DNA from: Paenibacillus sp. ACRRX
Lineage (GTDB): Bacteria; Bacillota; Bacilli; Paenibacillales; Paenibacillaceae
Assembly: GCF_022346885.1 (NCBI RefSeq)
Contig: NZ_JAKRNK010000005.1
Coordinates: 372,001-436,000 of the forward strand
Length of the DNA: 64,000 nt
Reading direction: 5' to 3'
Below are positions 63,905-64,000 of this stretch, piece after piece. A model generated the notes under the pieces. That model had not been told where the DNA came from. It did no database searches and saw nothing but the letters and a program-made list of their open reading frames with translations. The first letter of the stretch is position 1; each line of letters opens with the position of its first letter. The translations under genes were made by a program, and so were the position numbers.

Positions 63905-64000
63905 ATGAATAATCGAAGATTAATGATCATGCGGTTATTAGATTCCAGGAAAAAATGTACGGCCCGTGAACTAGCTGAACGTTTCCAAGTCTCAATACGT
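63905..64000 (+). CDS. N-terminus of an HTH (DeoR/WYL-type) regulator, cut by the window edge
   Basis: 32 codons are visible: MNNRRLMIMRLLDSRKKCTA then RELAERFQVSIR. This is the HTH_11 winged helix that begins WYL-domain and DeoR-type regulators. Its divergent position suggests control of the reductase gene. Confidence 0.75.
   Translation, partial: MNNRRLMIMRLLDSRKKCTARELAERFQVSIR

Noticed and set aside
1-64000. CRISPR array, tRNA, rRNA, transposase or phage genes
   Set aside because: I looked for spaced short repeats, cloverleaf ends and typical transposase or integrase motifs, and saw none.

Overview
The window reads as part of a chromosome of a spore-forming Gram-positive bacterium of the Paenibacillus type. 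This is inferred from strong AGGAGG-type ribosome binding sites, several S-layer homology (SLH) proteins, a BclA-like collagen/exosporium protein, Fur boxes, a DHH-family pyrophosphatase, and an M42 peptidase. No rRNA, tRNA, CRISPR array, transposase or phage gene was seen. || Region 1 (about 1-26.4 kb, all on the minus strand) is the most striking part. It is a compact Tad/Flp-type (type IVb pilus-like) locus of about 22 kb. Read from 26374 downwards, it holds a CpaB-like SAF protein, two MinD/CpaE-like proteins with altered P-loops, an atypical CpaF-like ATPase with an N-terminal membrane anchor, an unusually large GspF-like platform protein, four or five small membrane proteins of unknown function, and then a canonical set: CpaE, CpaF, TadB, TadC, a 58-residue Flp pilin and the prepilin peptidase. 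These are followed without a break by an FHA-domain protein, a PP2C phosphatase, two TadE-like pseudopilins around a TadG-like protein, and a Hanks-type kinase fused to a CpaE-like domain. A lipoprotein and a short SLH protein end the run; a hairpin then separates a second SLH protein and a large secreted Ig-like protein that runs off the left edge. It looks like a secretion or pilus machine with two motor sets, controlled by Ser/Thr phosphorylation and displayed through an S-layer wall. || Region 2 (26.7-40 kb) has an XRE regulator divergent from the pilus locus, ppaC, a CAP/Ig/SLH surface protein, a GH18 chitinase, an OatA-like acyltransferase, bluB, a Fur-linked iron-siderophore binding lipoprotein with a PchR-like AraC regulator, and a Gfo/Idh oxidoreductase. 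|| Region 3 (40-44.5 kb) is a convergent resistance pair: an ABC-F protein and a macrolide phosphotransferase. Each is preceded by a short ORF and an intrinsic terminator, so both look like attenuation-controlled genes sharing one central terminator. || Region 4 (44.9-58 kb) is an accessory stretch with many small unknown genes and several broken ones. It includes a decayed response regulator, a split BclA-like protein, an ECF sigma operon whose anti-sigma partner is interrupted, and a run of small immunity-like genes. It also carries a TetR/membrane protein pair, a VOC dioxygenase, an SDR, and a tautomerase with a divergent LysR regulator. || Region 5 (58.3-64 kb) carries a class B penicillin-binding protein with PASTA domains, an M42 peptidase, an aminoglycoside nucleotidyltransferase-like protein, a RibD/DHFR-fold reductase, and the start of an HTH regulator cut by the right edge.
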